DNA of 64,000 nucleotides from JAQIBY01 sp963676165 (GTDB lineage Bacteria > Bacteroidota > Bacteroidia > Bacteroidales > ML635J-15): contig OY781043.1 in the NCBI GenBank assembly GCA_963676165.1, positions 2,418,001-2,482,000 on the forward strand, read 5' to 3'. Below, piece after piece: positions 1 to 9,862 of this stretch; position 1 is the first letter of the stretch; each line of letters begins with the position of its first letter. The translations under genes were made by a program, and so were the position numbers. The notes under the pieces are model-generated. The model searched no databases. It was given only the letters and a program-made list of their open reading frames with translations, and was not told where the DNA came from.

Positions 1-306
1 AAATCACTCAGTTTTAGAGTAATTGGCATCACACGTTATGGGCGTCGAATATTAGCATTTGAACACGATGCCACAAGACGTCATAGTCCTGCAATTCATC
101 ACATGGAGAAAGTCATAATTATAGAATCAAAATCCATCAGTGAGTACCTCAACCAATTGAAAGAAATGGGCGAGAAATTAGATGATTATGCAAATATATA
201 TGGATATTCCATTGGTGAAACTGAGGCAAGAGTCCCCATTTACGATTATCCAGAATACAATTTCCAAGCAACAGAGGAAATGACAAATCTTGGAGAAATA
301 TCTTAA
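1..306 (+). CDS. C-terminal part of an unknown protein (5' end outside window)
   Basis: The frame is open from base 1 to the TAA at 304-306, so the first in-frame ATG at 103 is probably internal and this is the last 101 residues of a longer protein. The tail is charged and ordinary looking, with an acidic end rich in Tyr and Glu. I recognise no domain, signal peptide or membrane segment. A strong hairpin follows the stop, so the gene ends a transcription unit. Confidence 0.6.
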   Translation, partial: KSLSFRVIGITRYGRRILAFEHDATRRHSPAIHHMEKVIIIESKSISEYLNQLKEMGEKLDDYANIYGYSIGETEARVPIYDYPEYNFQATEEMTNLGEIS

Positions 307-324
307 ATTCTGAAACCATTGAAT

Positions 325-362
325 AAAAAAGACCAATAAAAACAGATTTATTGGTCTTTTTT
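325..362. terminator. Bidirectional intrinsic terminator
   Basis: Arms at 325-340 and 347-362 are perfectly complementary over 16 bp (AAAAAAGACCAATAAA against its complement) around a 6-nt loop. The outer A and T runs serve both strands. It sits between the + strand gene ending at 306 and the - strand gene ending at 381, so it can stop both. Confidence 0.85.
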
Positions 363-380
363 TAAATATTTCTACTTGTA

Positions 381-2096
381 TTATCTTCGAATAAACTTGC
401 GAATAATGGCTTGTGAATCGCTTGTCACTTTCACAACGTATGCTCCGGAAGGCAAATCAGAAACATCAAAACGAACCAATTGGTAATCTCCAGTATTACT
501 CAAATTTTCATGACAACAAACGCTTCCATTTACATCCAGAATTTCAAGCACTGCATTTTCTTCATTCAAATAATGCATAGCAACGTTTAACTTACCATTC
601 GTTGGATTTGGAAAAATTGACATTGAGCTATTCACTGTCTCAATTGAGCTTGCACCATCAACAACAAATGTATGCGGATCTGGGAAACCGATAAATGGAT
701 GGCTCTCTGTACGCTCAGTTACATCACTAGCACGAATAATATATTCTACAGTACTTCCAGACGCTTGACTTGGAATGTTTGCAGTGTAAGTATTTCCACT
801 TGTATTTGTCATTAGTTCATACTGCCAACTTCCTTCATCCATACGGTAATACACACGTAAACTATCTGCGATTAAATCATTTCCTCCATAAGACACAATC
901 TCAGCACTTACAGGATAACTATCAGCAGGTTCCTGCAAACCATAATATGCAGAATGGTAAATGTGAAGCATTTCTACATCTGGAACTTCATGCGTACGAC
1001 AATGCAAAGCATCGGTTGACTGCCAGCTTGGAGCAGTTGTATTTTCCACAGCATGAATGACATATCCAGGCATTGCCTCTTGATACACAGCAATGACCTC
1101 ATCATTCCAGTTGGCAGCTGACCCACTTGCAGGTACAGGAACAAACACATGTCCATTCATAATAAGCGAATTAGTATAAGGCTGTCCATCTGGGGCATAA
1201 GCACGATAAACTTCATAATTATTACCGTAAGAACTCGGATGGTTAGCAAAATAATCTGCAGCCGCTTCGTAATCTTCATAACGATAATCCGATTCTGGTA
1301 CTTCGCCAACCAATACTTTATCCACATCAAGATATTTCCCCCAACAGTCAATATGATAGATATAATCATCCATTGGATCCTCAACAACTAAATAATCTGT
1401 AATTCCTAAATAATCTTCCATGCGTGTATTAACCAAAGCATCTGAAATACTACTTTCATCATATACCAAAGTTGTAGATACAGCCTTTCCCATACCATCA
1501 CACATATAATTACCTCCTGTATGAACGACATCCATACCAAACACATCAATATCTAATAGAGAACCAAACTCCACCGGCACATTATTATCATCAGGACGAT
1601 CACGATTGTAATCAAAATTGACAATTCCCACTTCAGGCACATCTCCATGCTGTATAAACCATGGAGAAAAATCGCGAGTCCAATAGGTATTTTGCGGGAT
1701 ATTGTGATATGTCACATTATCCGTATTAACACCTCCAGTTGTCAGTTGAGATTGAATATCTGTCAAATCACTTTCATAATAATAAATAATATACACATGT
1801 GTTATCTCTGCTAGTTGTTGAATTAATGAAACTGGGATTCCAAACTCCTGATACCATTTAGGATAAGCAACAATCACTCCTTGATTCGTTTCCCACTCTG
1901 CAATGTTTCGTACAAAACCTTCCGGAGGAGTTGTAGGAGTAATACTTTTAGTTTCCCTCACACCATTTTTATGATTCTCCAGCTCCTCATAAGTGAGCAT
2001 GTGGTATTTACTTTTGAGAGAATCGGGCAAATAAGTTTGTGAAAAAGCCGTACTAACGACAAAAACGAGGATTAAAATTGAGTAAAATCGCTTCAT
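381..2096 (-). CDS. Secreted peptidylarginine deiminase-like protein (PAD_porph family) with T9SS sorting domain
   Basis: Predicted secreted deiminase of the Porphyromonas PAD/agmatine deiminase family, which hydrolyses guanidino groups to citrulline-type products. The long frame begins with TTG at 2102; I use the ATG at 2096 (571 aa), which opens a clean signal peptide (MKRFYSILILVFVVSTAFSQ). Visible candidates for the active site are Asp142 (YWTRDFSPW), Arg165 and Arg167 (YNRDRP), His248 and Asp250 (YHIDCWGK), Asn309 and Cys365 (ALHCRTHE). Their spacing follows, within two residues, the set I recall for P. gingivalis PPAD (D130, R152, R154, H236, D238, N297, C351). An Ig-like stretch follows at about 390-475, then a T9SS C-terminal domain (SIFPNPTNGKLNV to the end) for export and surface anchoring. 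It lies downstream of the C25 protease gene, separated by a terminator. Substrate preference is inferred, not shown. Confidence 0.9.
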   Translation of the reverse strand: MKRFYSILILVFVVSTAFSQTYLPDSLKSKYHMLTYEELENHKNGVRETKSITPTTPPEGFVRNIAEWETNQGVIVAYPKWYQEFGIPVSLIQQLAEITHVYIIYYYESDLTDIQSQLTTGGVNTDNVTYHNIPQNTYWTRDFSPWFIQHGDVPEVGIVNFDYNRDRPDDNNVPVEFGSLLDIDVFGMDVVHTGGNYMCDGMGKAVSTTLVYDESSISDALVNTRMEDYLGITDYLVVEDPMDDYIYHIDCWGKYLDVDKVLVGEVPESDYRYEDYEAAADYFANHPSSYGNNYEVYRAYAPDGQPYTNSLIMNGHVFVPVPASGSAANWNDEVIAVYQEAMPGYVIHAVENTTAPSWQSTDALHCRTHEVPDVEMLHIYHSAYYGLQEPADSYPVSAEIVSYGGNDLIADSLRVYYRMDEGSWQYELMTNTSGNTYTANIPSQASGSTVEYIIRASDVTERTESHPFIGFPDPHTFVVDGASSIETVNSSMSIFPNPTNGKLNVAMHYLNEENAVLEILDVNGSVCCHENLSNTGDYQLVRFDVSDLPSGAYVVKVTSDSQAIIRKFIRR

Positions 2097-2107
2097 AGAC
2101 AATAATT

Positions 2108-2133
2108 AAAAAGATGCCGCATTAAGCGGCATC
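2108..2133 (-). terminator. Intrinsic terminator after the C25 protease gene
   Basis: Stem GATGCCGC (2113-2120) pairs with GCGGCATC (2126-2133) around a 5-nt loop. Read on the - strand it is followed by a run of five T. It stands between the C25 protease and the deiminase, so the latter probably depends on its own promoter or on read-through. Confidence 0.85.
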
Positions 2134-2143
2134 TTAAATCAAA

Positions 2144-5100
2144 TTATTTTGTAATCATTAATTGCTGAGTATAAGACTTATCATCAGTTGTTAAACGAAT
2201 GATAAACATACCATTTGAAAGTTCAGAAGCATCAAAACCAACACGGTAAGTTCCTTCCGGACTTGCTTGATTATAGATAGTTTCAATCACGCGTCCAGTC
2301 ATATCAAGCAGTTCGAGTTTAACATCTGCATTGTCAGTTAAACTAAACTCTGCGAATGTCATTCCAGCAGTAGGGTTTGGCATCATAGCAAATGAGAATT
2401 CATCCACAGGGACTTTCATTTGTTCAATAATTGTCAAATTATCATGTGGAGGAAGTAAAATATTGTCAACCCAGGCAGCATCTTGACCAGAATATTGAGA
2501 CCCATCTTTCACATATTCCCATTTAAATTGATGTTCACCAATTCCAACAGCGTAAGTTTCTTCCGACCAGTCAACTTCGCCTTCCCATTGATCTTCCATA
2601 CTACCATCAAGGGAAAATGCGAGATAGTCGAAAATCCACCAAGAAGCCTCTTCACAAGATACTTTTTTAAAGAAACTGATATCTCCAGCAGATGTCACAT
2701 TGACATTAATTGTCAAGACAGAACTTTGATCATCACCAATTGCTCCTGATTTCGCAGCATATGTTCCTTCATAAACTTCATCTGTCGCAATAACCCATGG
2801 GTAAGTTGCATCATTTTCCCAAGCATAAGATGCGAAATCGTTGCTTTCCCATGTTTCTAATTGCAATCCGATTGGAAGGTTTACATTGAGACCAGCATCA
2901 TACGCACCAGCAACATACATTAAGCTTGCTGGCATACTAGCACCTGAAGTTACACCGGCATCCACGTTTACTGTATAATCAATTTGCAAGCTTTCACCAG
3001 GGCTTAATACAGTTACATCAGCTGTTGAATTATCACAACTTGCATTTTCTGCAATATTCATTGTCAAACTACCTGCAGATGCAACATTATGTCCAGTATT
3101 TTCAACTTCAAATGAGATGATTACAGTTTCACCCGGATCCATTACACCGTTTCCATTACCAACATCATCATTGAGGCTCACAAAATTCACTTTCAAAGAT
3201 GGAGCATAAACCGTTACATTGTGTTGTCCATTCCAAGCATTACTTGCTGCATCGGTAATTGCAAAATCAAGTGTTATTATGCTTTGATCTTCTACACCAT
3301 CAGCAAGAGCAATTTCATAAGCACCTTCGGCATTCACAACAGCCTCAGCAACAATATCACCGTATGCTTCTGTATCGTCATTTATTGTAAGATCAGTACT
3401 TACACTCGTTAATACAGCATTCACTGTTGATGATAAATCAACACCAACATTTTCCAAAACGACATCAAGCAGAACAGTTTCATTGTTATTTAAGAAACCA
3501 TCAGCATTCCCAACAGCATCGTCCACAACAACATCATTTAACACAACATAAGGTCCTGAAGGAACAATCACTAAGACATCATCTTGGTAAGTCACTTTAT
3601 TATATGCTGTGACTGTAACTTTCATATTTCCAGGCTCAGTAAAAGGAATAATATCCACTGAGGCAGATCCTCCAGAAACATATGCAGTTCCTAAAATAAC
3701 TGTCTCACCTTCATCAACAGTTGTCAGTGAAACAAGCGCACCGTCAGCATTACAATTGACAGTAAAACTAGCTTGACCAACATTAAGCACATCCAAATGA
3801 GAAACACTCATTTCAGCAGGAGTTTTTGAACGTACCATCATGGAAGGATCACCAAAGATTGTCCATGTATCAGCAGTTTCCATTCCTGCCTCACCGGATG
3901 ACGGGTATTCATCTAGCATATGGAACATCCCATTAAATGACAATCCACCAAATGTACGTTTGATGTTATTGACATAAGATTCAACGAGAATATCGTTCAT
4001 TTCATCTTGTCCATCCATAGGTTCTGCCCATGCCTGATTAATGGTAGATCCAAGAAAAGCAACAGCACCTGAAGGTTCTGATCCATTCGTTGCTCTTAAC
4101 CAAGCTTCAGCAAAACAGGTATTTCCATTAAAATTCCCATTCACACATGCAACACTCCAAATGAAAGGATATTTACCATTATTTGTAAGCGCATTTACTT
4201 CAGCATTGGTATAATTGGTATTAACCCATAAAGTTACATCTCCGTGTCCAACATAGTTTGCCACACCAATCCCTGCATTAACAACATTCGATATAATGGT
4301 ATTATTTCCTCCATCTTGATTAGAATGAGTTACAGTATATCCAAATGCTTCTAAATCAGTACAAATATTATCCATGTGCTGTTCATCAGACTCACCATCA
4401 TCGCCTTGTCCGTCTGTACCGTCAACTGAAGCAGATCCCAAAGCATTTTCCAACCATGAATTTGATGTGTCATAATCGCGCTCATAATCGATGATTTTAG
4501 TAATTTGAGTTGTTACATCAGCACCAGACTCAGCACTTAATCGACCGATAAAACAGTCTGCATAATGATCATTACCAAGAATATAAACATACTCATTGTC
4601 ACTATCGTCTCCAGTAGTTGTCGTAGGCACATGATTTCCATCACCCACAAGCAAAACATAATTTAAACCATTGATATTGAATTCATTTTCAATGTAAGTT
4701 TCAATGACAGTAGCTCCACCGATAGTTGCAACATCAACGATTTCAGTTTCTATCCCTTTTTCGCGTTTCCAAGTCACAAAGTCAGCCATTTCATCCATAT
4801 AATCACCATAAGAGATAATTAACATACGACCAGGCTCACCTTCCACAAGCGGAGTATATTTTTCTGATGAATAATTCAAGAAATTACGTTTGTAAATTTT
4901 TTGATATTCGTCAGAACTTCTCGAAACATTTGCATTTAACTCATTGAGACCAATTGCATCTGTGTAATTTACCTGCACAGTAATGTCTGTATAAATACGC
5001 AATACTTTTTGAACAGGATTGTATGCAAACGGATACACTGTGACAGATAGACCTCTGACATCGCGCAAAATATAAGGTTCATTCAAATTTGCACGATTTG

Positions 5101-5545
5101 CTGGCCAAAATGCATCTTGCTGGTAAACGTCACCATACACATAAGGAACTTGTGTAGGATCCTGATCACGATAAATCACCCCTTTGGATGGAGCAATATC
5201 AATCCCTGCAATTTCAATGTAATCAGAATAAAGCACTTCAATTTCAGATGCACCAGTGTTCGGAATAATCAAGGACTCTGAAAGCTTAGATAAAGCCGGA
5301 GCTCCTTTCACCTGCATGGGACTAGTTTTCGGGGCACTAACTAAAAATGCCAACCCTTCTGGGGTTCCTACACGTTCAAGTGCATAGGCATTCAAATTAA
5401 ATTTGATAATATCAGCATTCTCACTCGATGAAATAAGCTGAACTTGTGTATTTTCAGGTTTTTGCTTCTCAATCTTTCTCCACTCGCCTGCATTCAAATA
5501 ACCGACAAAAAAGATTGCCAGTATTAATACGCTAAGTTTTTTCAT
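2144..5545 (-). CDS. Gingipain-like secreted cysteine protease (peptidase C25) with T9SS sorting domain
   Basis: Large exported protease of 1133 aa. An N-terminal signal peptide (MKKLSVLILAIFFVGYLNA) is followed by a propeptide of roughly 200 residues. The peptidase C25 domain starts near residue 235 (GRMLIISYGDY). The catalytic pair is visible as His434 in YVGHGDVTLW and Cys467 in WSVACVNGNF. Beyond about residue 590 come Ig-like and CARDB-like beta modules, including a 'DDxxGNxDGxLNxxE' repeat seen twice (around 675 and 790), and a jelly-roll-like segment near 900-1010. The last ~80 residues form a T9SS sorting domain (MMPNPTAGM ... SNGMFIIRLTTDDKSYTQQLMITK). Gingipains cleave after Arg or Lys; specificity here cannot be read from the sequence. 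The neighbour downstream is a PPAD-like deiminase. Confidence 0.92.
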   Translation of the reverse strand: MKKLSVLILAIFFVGYLNAGEWRKIEKQKPENTQVQLISSSENADIIKFNLNAYALERVGTPEGLAFLVSAPKTSPMQVKGAPALSKLSESLIIPNTGASEIEVLYSDYIEIAGIDIAPSKGVIYRDQDPTQVPYVYGDVYQQDAFWPANRANLNEPYILRDVRGLSVTVYPFAYNPVQKVLRIYTDITVQVNYTDAIGLNELNANVSRSSDEYQKIYKRNFLNYSSEKYTPLVEGEPGRMLIISYGDYMDEMADFVTWKREKGIETEIVDVATIGGATVIETYIENEFNINGLNYVLLVGDGNHVPTTTTGDDSDNEYVYILGNDHYADCFIGRLSAESGADVTTQITKIIDYERDYDTSNSWLENALGSASVDGTDGQGDDGESDEQHMDNICTDLEAFGYTVTHSNQDGGNNTIISNVVNAGIGVANYVGHGDVTLWVNTNYTNAEVNALTNNGKYPFIWSVACVNGNFNGNTCFAEAWLRATNGSEPSGAVAFLGSTINQAWAEPMDGQDEMNDILVESYVNNIKRTFGGLSFNGMFHMLDEYPSSGEAGMETADTWTIFGDPSMMVRSKTPAEMSVSHLDVLNVGQASFTVNCNADGALVSLTTVDEGETVILGTAYVSGGSASVDIIPFTEPGNMKVTVTAYNKVTYQDDVLVIVPSGPYVVLNDVVVDDAVGNADGFLNNNETVLLDVVLENVGVDLSSTVNAVLTSVSTDLTINDDTEAYGDIVAEAVVNAEGAYEIALADGVEDQSIITLDFAITDAASNAWNGQHNVTVYAPSLKVNFVSLNDDVGNGNGVMDPGETVIISFEVENTGHNVASAGSLTMNIAENASCDNSTADVTVLSPGESLQIDYTVNVDAGVTSGASMPASLMYVAGAYDAGLNVNLPIGLQLETWESNDFASYAWENDATYPWVIATDEVYEGTYAAKSGAIGDDQSSVLTINVNVTSAGDISFFKKVSCEEASWWIFDYLAFSLDGSMEDQWEGEVDWSEETYAVGIGEHQFKWEYVKDGSQYSGQDAAWVDNILLPPHDNLTIIEQMKVPVDEFSFAMMPNPTAGMTFAEFSLTDNADVKLELLDMTGRVIETIYNQASPEGTYRVGFDASELSNGMFIIRLTTDDKSYTQQLMITK

Positions 5546-5758
5546 TCGTTTCGATATATATTAGTCCGATGCTAAGATAATGAAAAAGACGAAATGGATG
5601 CACTGCGATTTTGTACTCGTAAAGGATTTTAAAATCACCTTTATAATGGAACTCAAATTAGACCTGATTTTAAGCAATTTACAGAGTCTTCAATTTTGAT
5701 TTTTTGCATAAAAAGTGATTAAAATAATAGTTGTATCTTCGTATAAAAATCAGCTAGT

Positions 5759-7183
5759 ATGAATTGGTATATTTTCTGGATTGCGATATACATCGTGGTG
5801 ATACTTTTCTTCACCATTAAACATGTCAAGCATAAAAACATAGACGCTTACCTTATCAATAACAGAAATACGAAAACTCTCCCACTCGTATTTACAACCT
5901 TAGCAACCTTTGTTGGCGGTGGTGTTTGTTTGGGACTAATTGCCATGGGTTACACCAGTGGTTTAGCTGCTGTAGCAATTGGAATAGCATACGTCATTGG
6001 ATTTTTCATTTTATATTTCTTTGCTGGAAAAATTCGTGATTATGGAGCAAAACATAATATATATTCCTTTGCTGAATATTTGAACAGGCGCTATCTTAAA
6101 AACCATTCTAATTCAACATTCCCTAAAGTTTTCAGTGGAATGATAAGTGGGATAAACATTCTCATTTTTTTCTTTCTAACTGCAGCTCAATTTGTCGGCA
6201 TGGCAAGCTTGCTTCACTTTGCATTTGATGTTGGATATGGCACTGCCGCAGGAATTTCTTTCATTCTGGTAATTACTTACACAGCCCTGGCAGGATTGTC
6301 AGGTGTCATTATTACTGACAGCATACAATTTATTGTGATTGTGTTTATGATAATTACCATTTTTATTCCCGGAATACTCGCTGACACAAATAATTTTGCA
6401 AGCCTAAAAACACTAGATCCTGAAATGTTGAATGGAACATCTGAAGGTTTGGTCTTTTTACTTGGACTCCCCATTTTATTGGCCCCATCTGTGCTAACAA
6501 GAATGGATATTTGGCAAAGAAGCTTGTCGGCAAAATCGGCAAAAACAGCAAAACGCACAGCTTGGATTAGTGGTTTATCCATGTTACCATTTTACATTAT
6601 TTTTCCACTTGTCGGAATGGCTTTACGCGTTGATTATGGAGCAGGCATTGATCCCAATCACGCAACCTTTGAATTTCTTGCCAAACATACAGCTCCAGTA
6701 CTTATGGGCTTTGCAACCATTGGACTCTTATCAGCGCTTATGTCATCAGCAGATTCATTTCTGAACATTGTTGCTATGACCGCAGTACGCGATTTTGGAT
6801 CATACAAAAAGGATTTCCAAACCAAAGAATCCAGTTTCAGACGAGTTAGAGTGGCAGTAATCGTTTTCGGTGCAATTGCATTAGCTATGGCACTTTTCTT
6901 TGCGGACATTGTCAATCTGTTTGTCGCCGGTATCACCATGAATATCTTATTCACACCAATCACAGTGCTGGCACTCATTCGTAAAGATGTGTACAAATAC
7001 AAAAAAGCAGCCTTTGCGTCCATCATGTCAGGGACTATTGTCATTTTGGTGATTTTCATCCTTGGCTTTAGTACTCAGAATGACAGCTTGCTAAAGATGG
7101 CCTTTGTTCCTGCTACCATAGTTGCAACAATCTCATTATTTATCGGTTTGTTTGCATATAAACAGAAATCAAAACGAAACTAA
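5759..7183 (+). CDS. Sodium/solute symporter (SSS/SLC5 family)
   Basis: Integral membrane protein of 474 aa with about 13 hydrophobic segments spread over its length. The N-terminal half contains the SSS signature region: NNRNTKTLPLVFTTLATFVGGG around residues 38-59, then a glycine-rich helix. Another typical block is ALAGLSGVIITDSIQFIVI near 178-196. The family couples Na+ influx to uptake of small solutes such as sugars, amino acids, urea or sialic acid; I cannot tell the substrate. The gene stands 20 nt upstream of the SixA-like phosphatase gene and is likely co-transcribed with it. A poor match to the -7 box (TATCTTCG, 5734-5741) lies 18 nt upstream of the ATG. Confidence 0.88.
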   Translation: MNWYIFWIAIYIVVILFFTIKHVKHKNIDAYLINNRNTKTLPLVFTTLATFVGGGVCLGLIAMGYTSGLAAVAIGIAYVIGFFILYFFAGKIRDYGAKHNIYSFAEYLNRRYLKNHSNSTFPKVFSGMISGINILIFFFLTAAQFVGMASLLHFAFDVGYGTAAGISFILVITYTALAGLSGVIITDSIQFIVIVFMIITIFIPGILADTNNFASLKTLDPEMLNGTSEGLVFLLGLPILLAPSVLTRMDIWQRSLSAKSAKTAKRTAWISGLSMLPFYIIFPLVGMALRVDYGAGIDPNHATFEFLAKHTAPVLMGFATIGLLSALMSSADSFLNIVAMTAVRDFGSYKKDFQTKESSFRRVRVAVIVFGAIALAMALFFADIVNLFVAGITMNILFTPITVLALIRKDVYKYKKAAFASIMSGTIVILVIFILGFSTQNDSLLKMAFVPATIVATISLFIGLFAYKQKSKRN

Positions 7184-7203
7184 ATCAAGCAAATCTAAAC
7201 TAC

Positions 7204-7695
7204 ATGATAACAGTAAGTTTCATACGTCATGCTAAATCAGATCGCAGTATTAACACCACTGATTTTGAACGTCCTTTAAATGAAAAAGGATTGAGAGATG
7301 CTCCCTTAATGGGAAAGATAATTCAAGAAAAATATCAAACCCCAGATTTAATTCTATCAAGCCCTGCAGTGAGAGCAAAAACGACAGCTCAGATCATTGC
7401 AAAAACAATTGATTATCCTGAAAAAGAAATTCAATATATGGAAGATTTGTATTTTGCTGATACAGAAACTTATTTGGATATCATTCGCAAGCTTGACACT
7501 GACTTCAAACACATATTTGTCGTTTCTCACAACCCTGGCACAACCTACATTATCAATAGAGTCTCCAATGCCAGATTAGATTATATGCCAACTTGCGGTA
7601 TTGCAGAAATTGAATTCGATGAAGACTCTTGGGCAAAAATCAAAGACAAGTCCGGCAAAATTAAACAGTTTGATATTCCTAAGAATTACAAGTAG
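7204..7695 (+). CDS. SixA-type histidine phosphatase
   Basis: Short member (163 aa) of the histidine phosphatase superfamily, the size usual for SixA. The catalytic RHAKS motif is at residues 8-12 (His9 as phospho-acceptor), SSPAVRAKTTAQI at about 52-64 supplies the second Arg, and His109 in VVSHNPG is the second catalytic His. SixA of E. coli removes phosphate from phosphohistidine on PTS NPr/HPt-type proteins; the role in Bacteroidota is not established. It follows the symporter gene after 20 nt. Its stop abuts the convergent gene ending at 7696. Confidence 0.85.
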   Translation: MITVSFIRHAKSDRSINTTDFERPLNEKGLRDAPLMGKIIQEKYQTPDLILSSPAVRAKTTAQIIAKTIDYPEKEIQYMEDLYFADTETYLDIIRKLDTDFKHIFVVSHNPGTTYIINRVSNARLDYMPTCGIAEIEFDEDSWAKIKDKSGKIKQFDIPKNYK

Positions 7696-9678
7696 TTACT
7701 GATTCATTTGTCGTGCAATACTCAAATTCATTTTCGCCTGTTCATCATCTGGGTTAATCTGTAATGATTTTTCCAAGTATTCAATTGCTTTTTGGTGATT
7801 CCCATCAATTCCATAAGAAATACCAATAAACTTTAATGCCTCAGCATCTTTAGGCTGATATTCCAATATCTGCAAGAAACATTCTCTCGCTTTTTCGGGT
7901 CTATTCATTGTACCATACGCAAAACCTAGCATTCGCAAAGTAACTACATCATCAGGATCTAAAGCCTTTGCTTTTTCCAGATATATCACTGCAGAATCTG
8001 TTCGATAGACACGATTCAAGTACAAGTTTCCAAGCTCACGGTATAGTTCTGCATGGTTTGGGTTGATTTTCTCTATCCGTTTCCATGTCTTAATTTCAAA
8101 TTGTGGCATATCCACATTTTGACTTAAAACACCATAAGTATTGCCCCAGGCATCGGTATTTTCGGGAGATATTTTCAACACTTTAATGTAATATTCCATC
8201 ATCCCCTCCACATCATTGTGAGCAATATAACGGATATTACCCATACGAATGAGAGGCTCCACATAATTTGGATGGATGCTTATTGCTTTAAGAAAATACG
8301 GCTCTGCCTGACGCATCATTTTGTGCTTTTCTGCAGTGTCAGCAATCGTTTCTGCTTTAGCGTACAACTCACTCCCCCACGATGAATTCCCTTTGGCTGA
8401 ATTTTCACTGATTTTCACATCGTGCTGAAAAAGGGTAAACGAACTTTCCCATACTCGGTTGCGACTTATGCTTTTAACAGCATATAAACTAAGAATCAAA
8501 ATTAAGGCAATAGATAAAATGGTTCTCAATTGGGCTTTCTTTTGAGAAAGTTGTACAATATAAAAAGCCAGCAACAAAGCAAAAGCAAACGATGGAAAGA
8601 ACATAAAACGCTCACTCATAAAAGCACCAATATTAATTAGCAAATTAGAGGTCATGGCGAGAGTTGCAGCATAAAACCAAATTGCATAGGCAACTATGCG
8701 ACGTTTCTTCAACCCCCAAATTGCAACAACAGCAAAGCCAAGATAAATGAGCAAAGGCAGAATGGCTCTCCAATCTGACCACTGAATGAGTTCAATATGA
8801 TACGGATAATAATCCCATGTTAAAGGATGTGGAAACACCAAAAGACGAAGGTAAATCCCTAAGGTCATAAAAATAGTTGCATACTTCTCACCTCCTACTG
8901 CTTCAAGAAAAGGATTATTCATTAACTGAGAAGACTCCTCACCTACAAATTGCCCAAGAACAGAAACACGAATAATTACATACAGAATAACAGCCAAACT
9001 TGCCGGGAAGACAGTCTTCCAGACATGCTGCGATTTTCCAATTTTGAAAAACCATAAAGTAAAGGGAATAACAAAGAGAAAACTCAATGCAATTTCCTTG
9101 GACATCACTCCGAGAAACAAACAGACAAAAGACCAGATGAGTAAACTCACTTTTTCTTTTTTAGCATATTGAATTGCAAAGTGTAATGCCCCAAAGGCTC
9201 CCAGCATCGCAAATATTTCATCACGACCTTTAATGTTTGCGACAATTTCAGTGTGAATCGGATGAGCTGCAAAAATCAGAGCTGCAACAAAAGGAATAGA
9301 CCAAATTTCGTCTTTATTTTCGGGGAACAGTGATTGTAAGACCCGATAAATTAACAATACAAGCAATGCATAAAACAAGATGTTAAAAAAATGGCTTATG
9401 TGTGGATTTCCTCCGAAAAGCGATTGTTCTATGGCAAAGCTCACCATGCTCAAAGGGCGATACCTCCCTCCTTGCACAATACTAGCATCTTCGCCAAACA
9501 TACCAGCCATCATATCTGTCGTTAGAATTTTGCTTATTCCAGAAATACCTTGCTGAGTAAATTGATTTTTCTGTATCACCATTTTATCATCAAGTGCATA
9601 CTCATGAGAAATAGTATTTGAATAGAAGACAAATACAACAATAACCAAAATCAAAGATGGAATAAATTGCTTTTTCAT
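7696..9678 (-). CDS. Polytopic membrane protein with C-terminal TPRs (TMTC/GT-C-like)
   Basis: 660 aa if started at the ATG at 9678 (MKKQFIPSLILVIVVFVFYSN), which places the first membrane helix at the N-terminus; an upstream extension of 13 residues is possible but less natural. About 10-11 hydrophobic segments cover residues 5-400. The first periplasmic loop holds the Asp pair in ISHEYALDDKM that GT-C glycosyltransferases use, and GGRYRPLSM and HFFNILFYALLVLL follow. From about 430 to the end there are five or six tetratricopeptide repeats. The layout is that of TMTC proteins (O-mannosyltransferases in animals) and their many bacterial relatives. A role in protein or lipid glycosylation is an inference; no partner gene is adjacent. 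Confidence 0.8.
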   Translation of the reverse strand: MKKQFIPSLILVIVVFVFYSNTISHEYALDDKMVIQKNQFTQQGISGISKILTTDMMAGMFGEDASIVQGGRYRPLSMVSFAIEQSLFGGNPHISHFFNILFYALLVLLIYRVLQSLFPENKDEIWSIPFVAALIFAAHPIHTEIVANIKGRDEIFAMLGAFGALHFAIQYAKKEKVSLLIWSFVCLFLGVMSKEIALSFLFVIPFTLWFFKIGKSQHVWKTVFPASLAVILYVIIRVSVLGQFVGEESSQLMNNPFLEAVGGEKYATIFMTLGIYLRLLVFPHPLTWDYYPYHIELIQWSDWRAILPLLIYLGFAVVAIWGLKKRRIVAYAIWFYAATLAMTSNLLINIGAFMSERFMFFPSFAFALLLAFYIVQLSQKKAQLRTILSIALILILSLYAVKSISRNRVWESSFTLFQHDVKISENSAKGNSSWGSELYAKAETIADTAEKHKMMRQAEPYFLKAISIHPNYVEPLIRMGNIRYIAHNDVEGMMEYYIKVLKISPENTDAWGNTYGVLSQNVDMPQFEIKTWKRIEKINPNHAELYRELGNLYLNRVYRTDSAVIYLEKAKALDPDDVVTLRMLGFAYGTMNRPEKARECFLQILEYQPKDAEALKFIGISYGIDGNHQKAIEYLEKSLQINPDDEQAKMNLSIARQMNQ

Positions 9679-9862
9679 ATGCCAAATTTTATTTGAGATG
9701 AAAATAATCAAATCCAAAGACTAATCAAAAGAAACATCTATTTCATTCTGAATCTAAACTTGGCAATGTCTGAAACAATGGCTTAAGTCATATGAATTAT
9801 CACACATTAATTTCGTTTTTTGAGATTATTTCTGCAATTTTAGAGCCACAACAATTAATTTC

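Noticed and set aside
5734..5741. Promoter for the symporter gene
   Set aside because: TATCTTCG has one mismatch and no -33 partner at 18-20 nt; mentioned in the gene entry only.
6277..7059. Two - strand frames of 101 and 133 codons
   Set aside because: Shadows of the symporter gene, whose + strand frame carries the family motifs.
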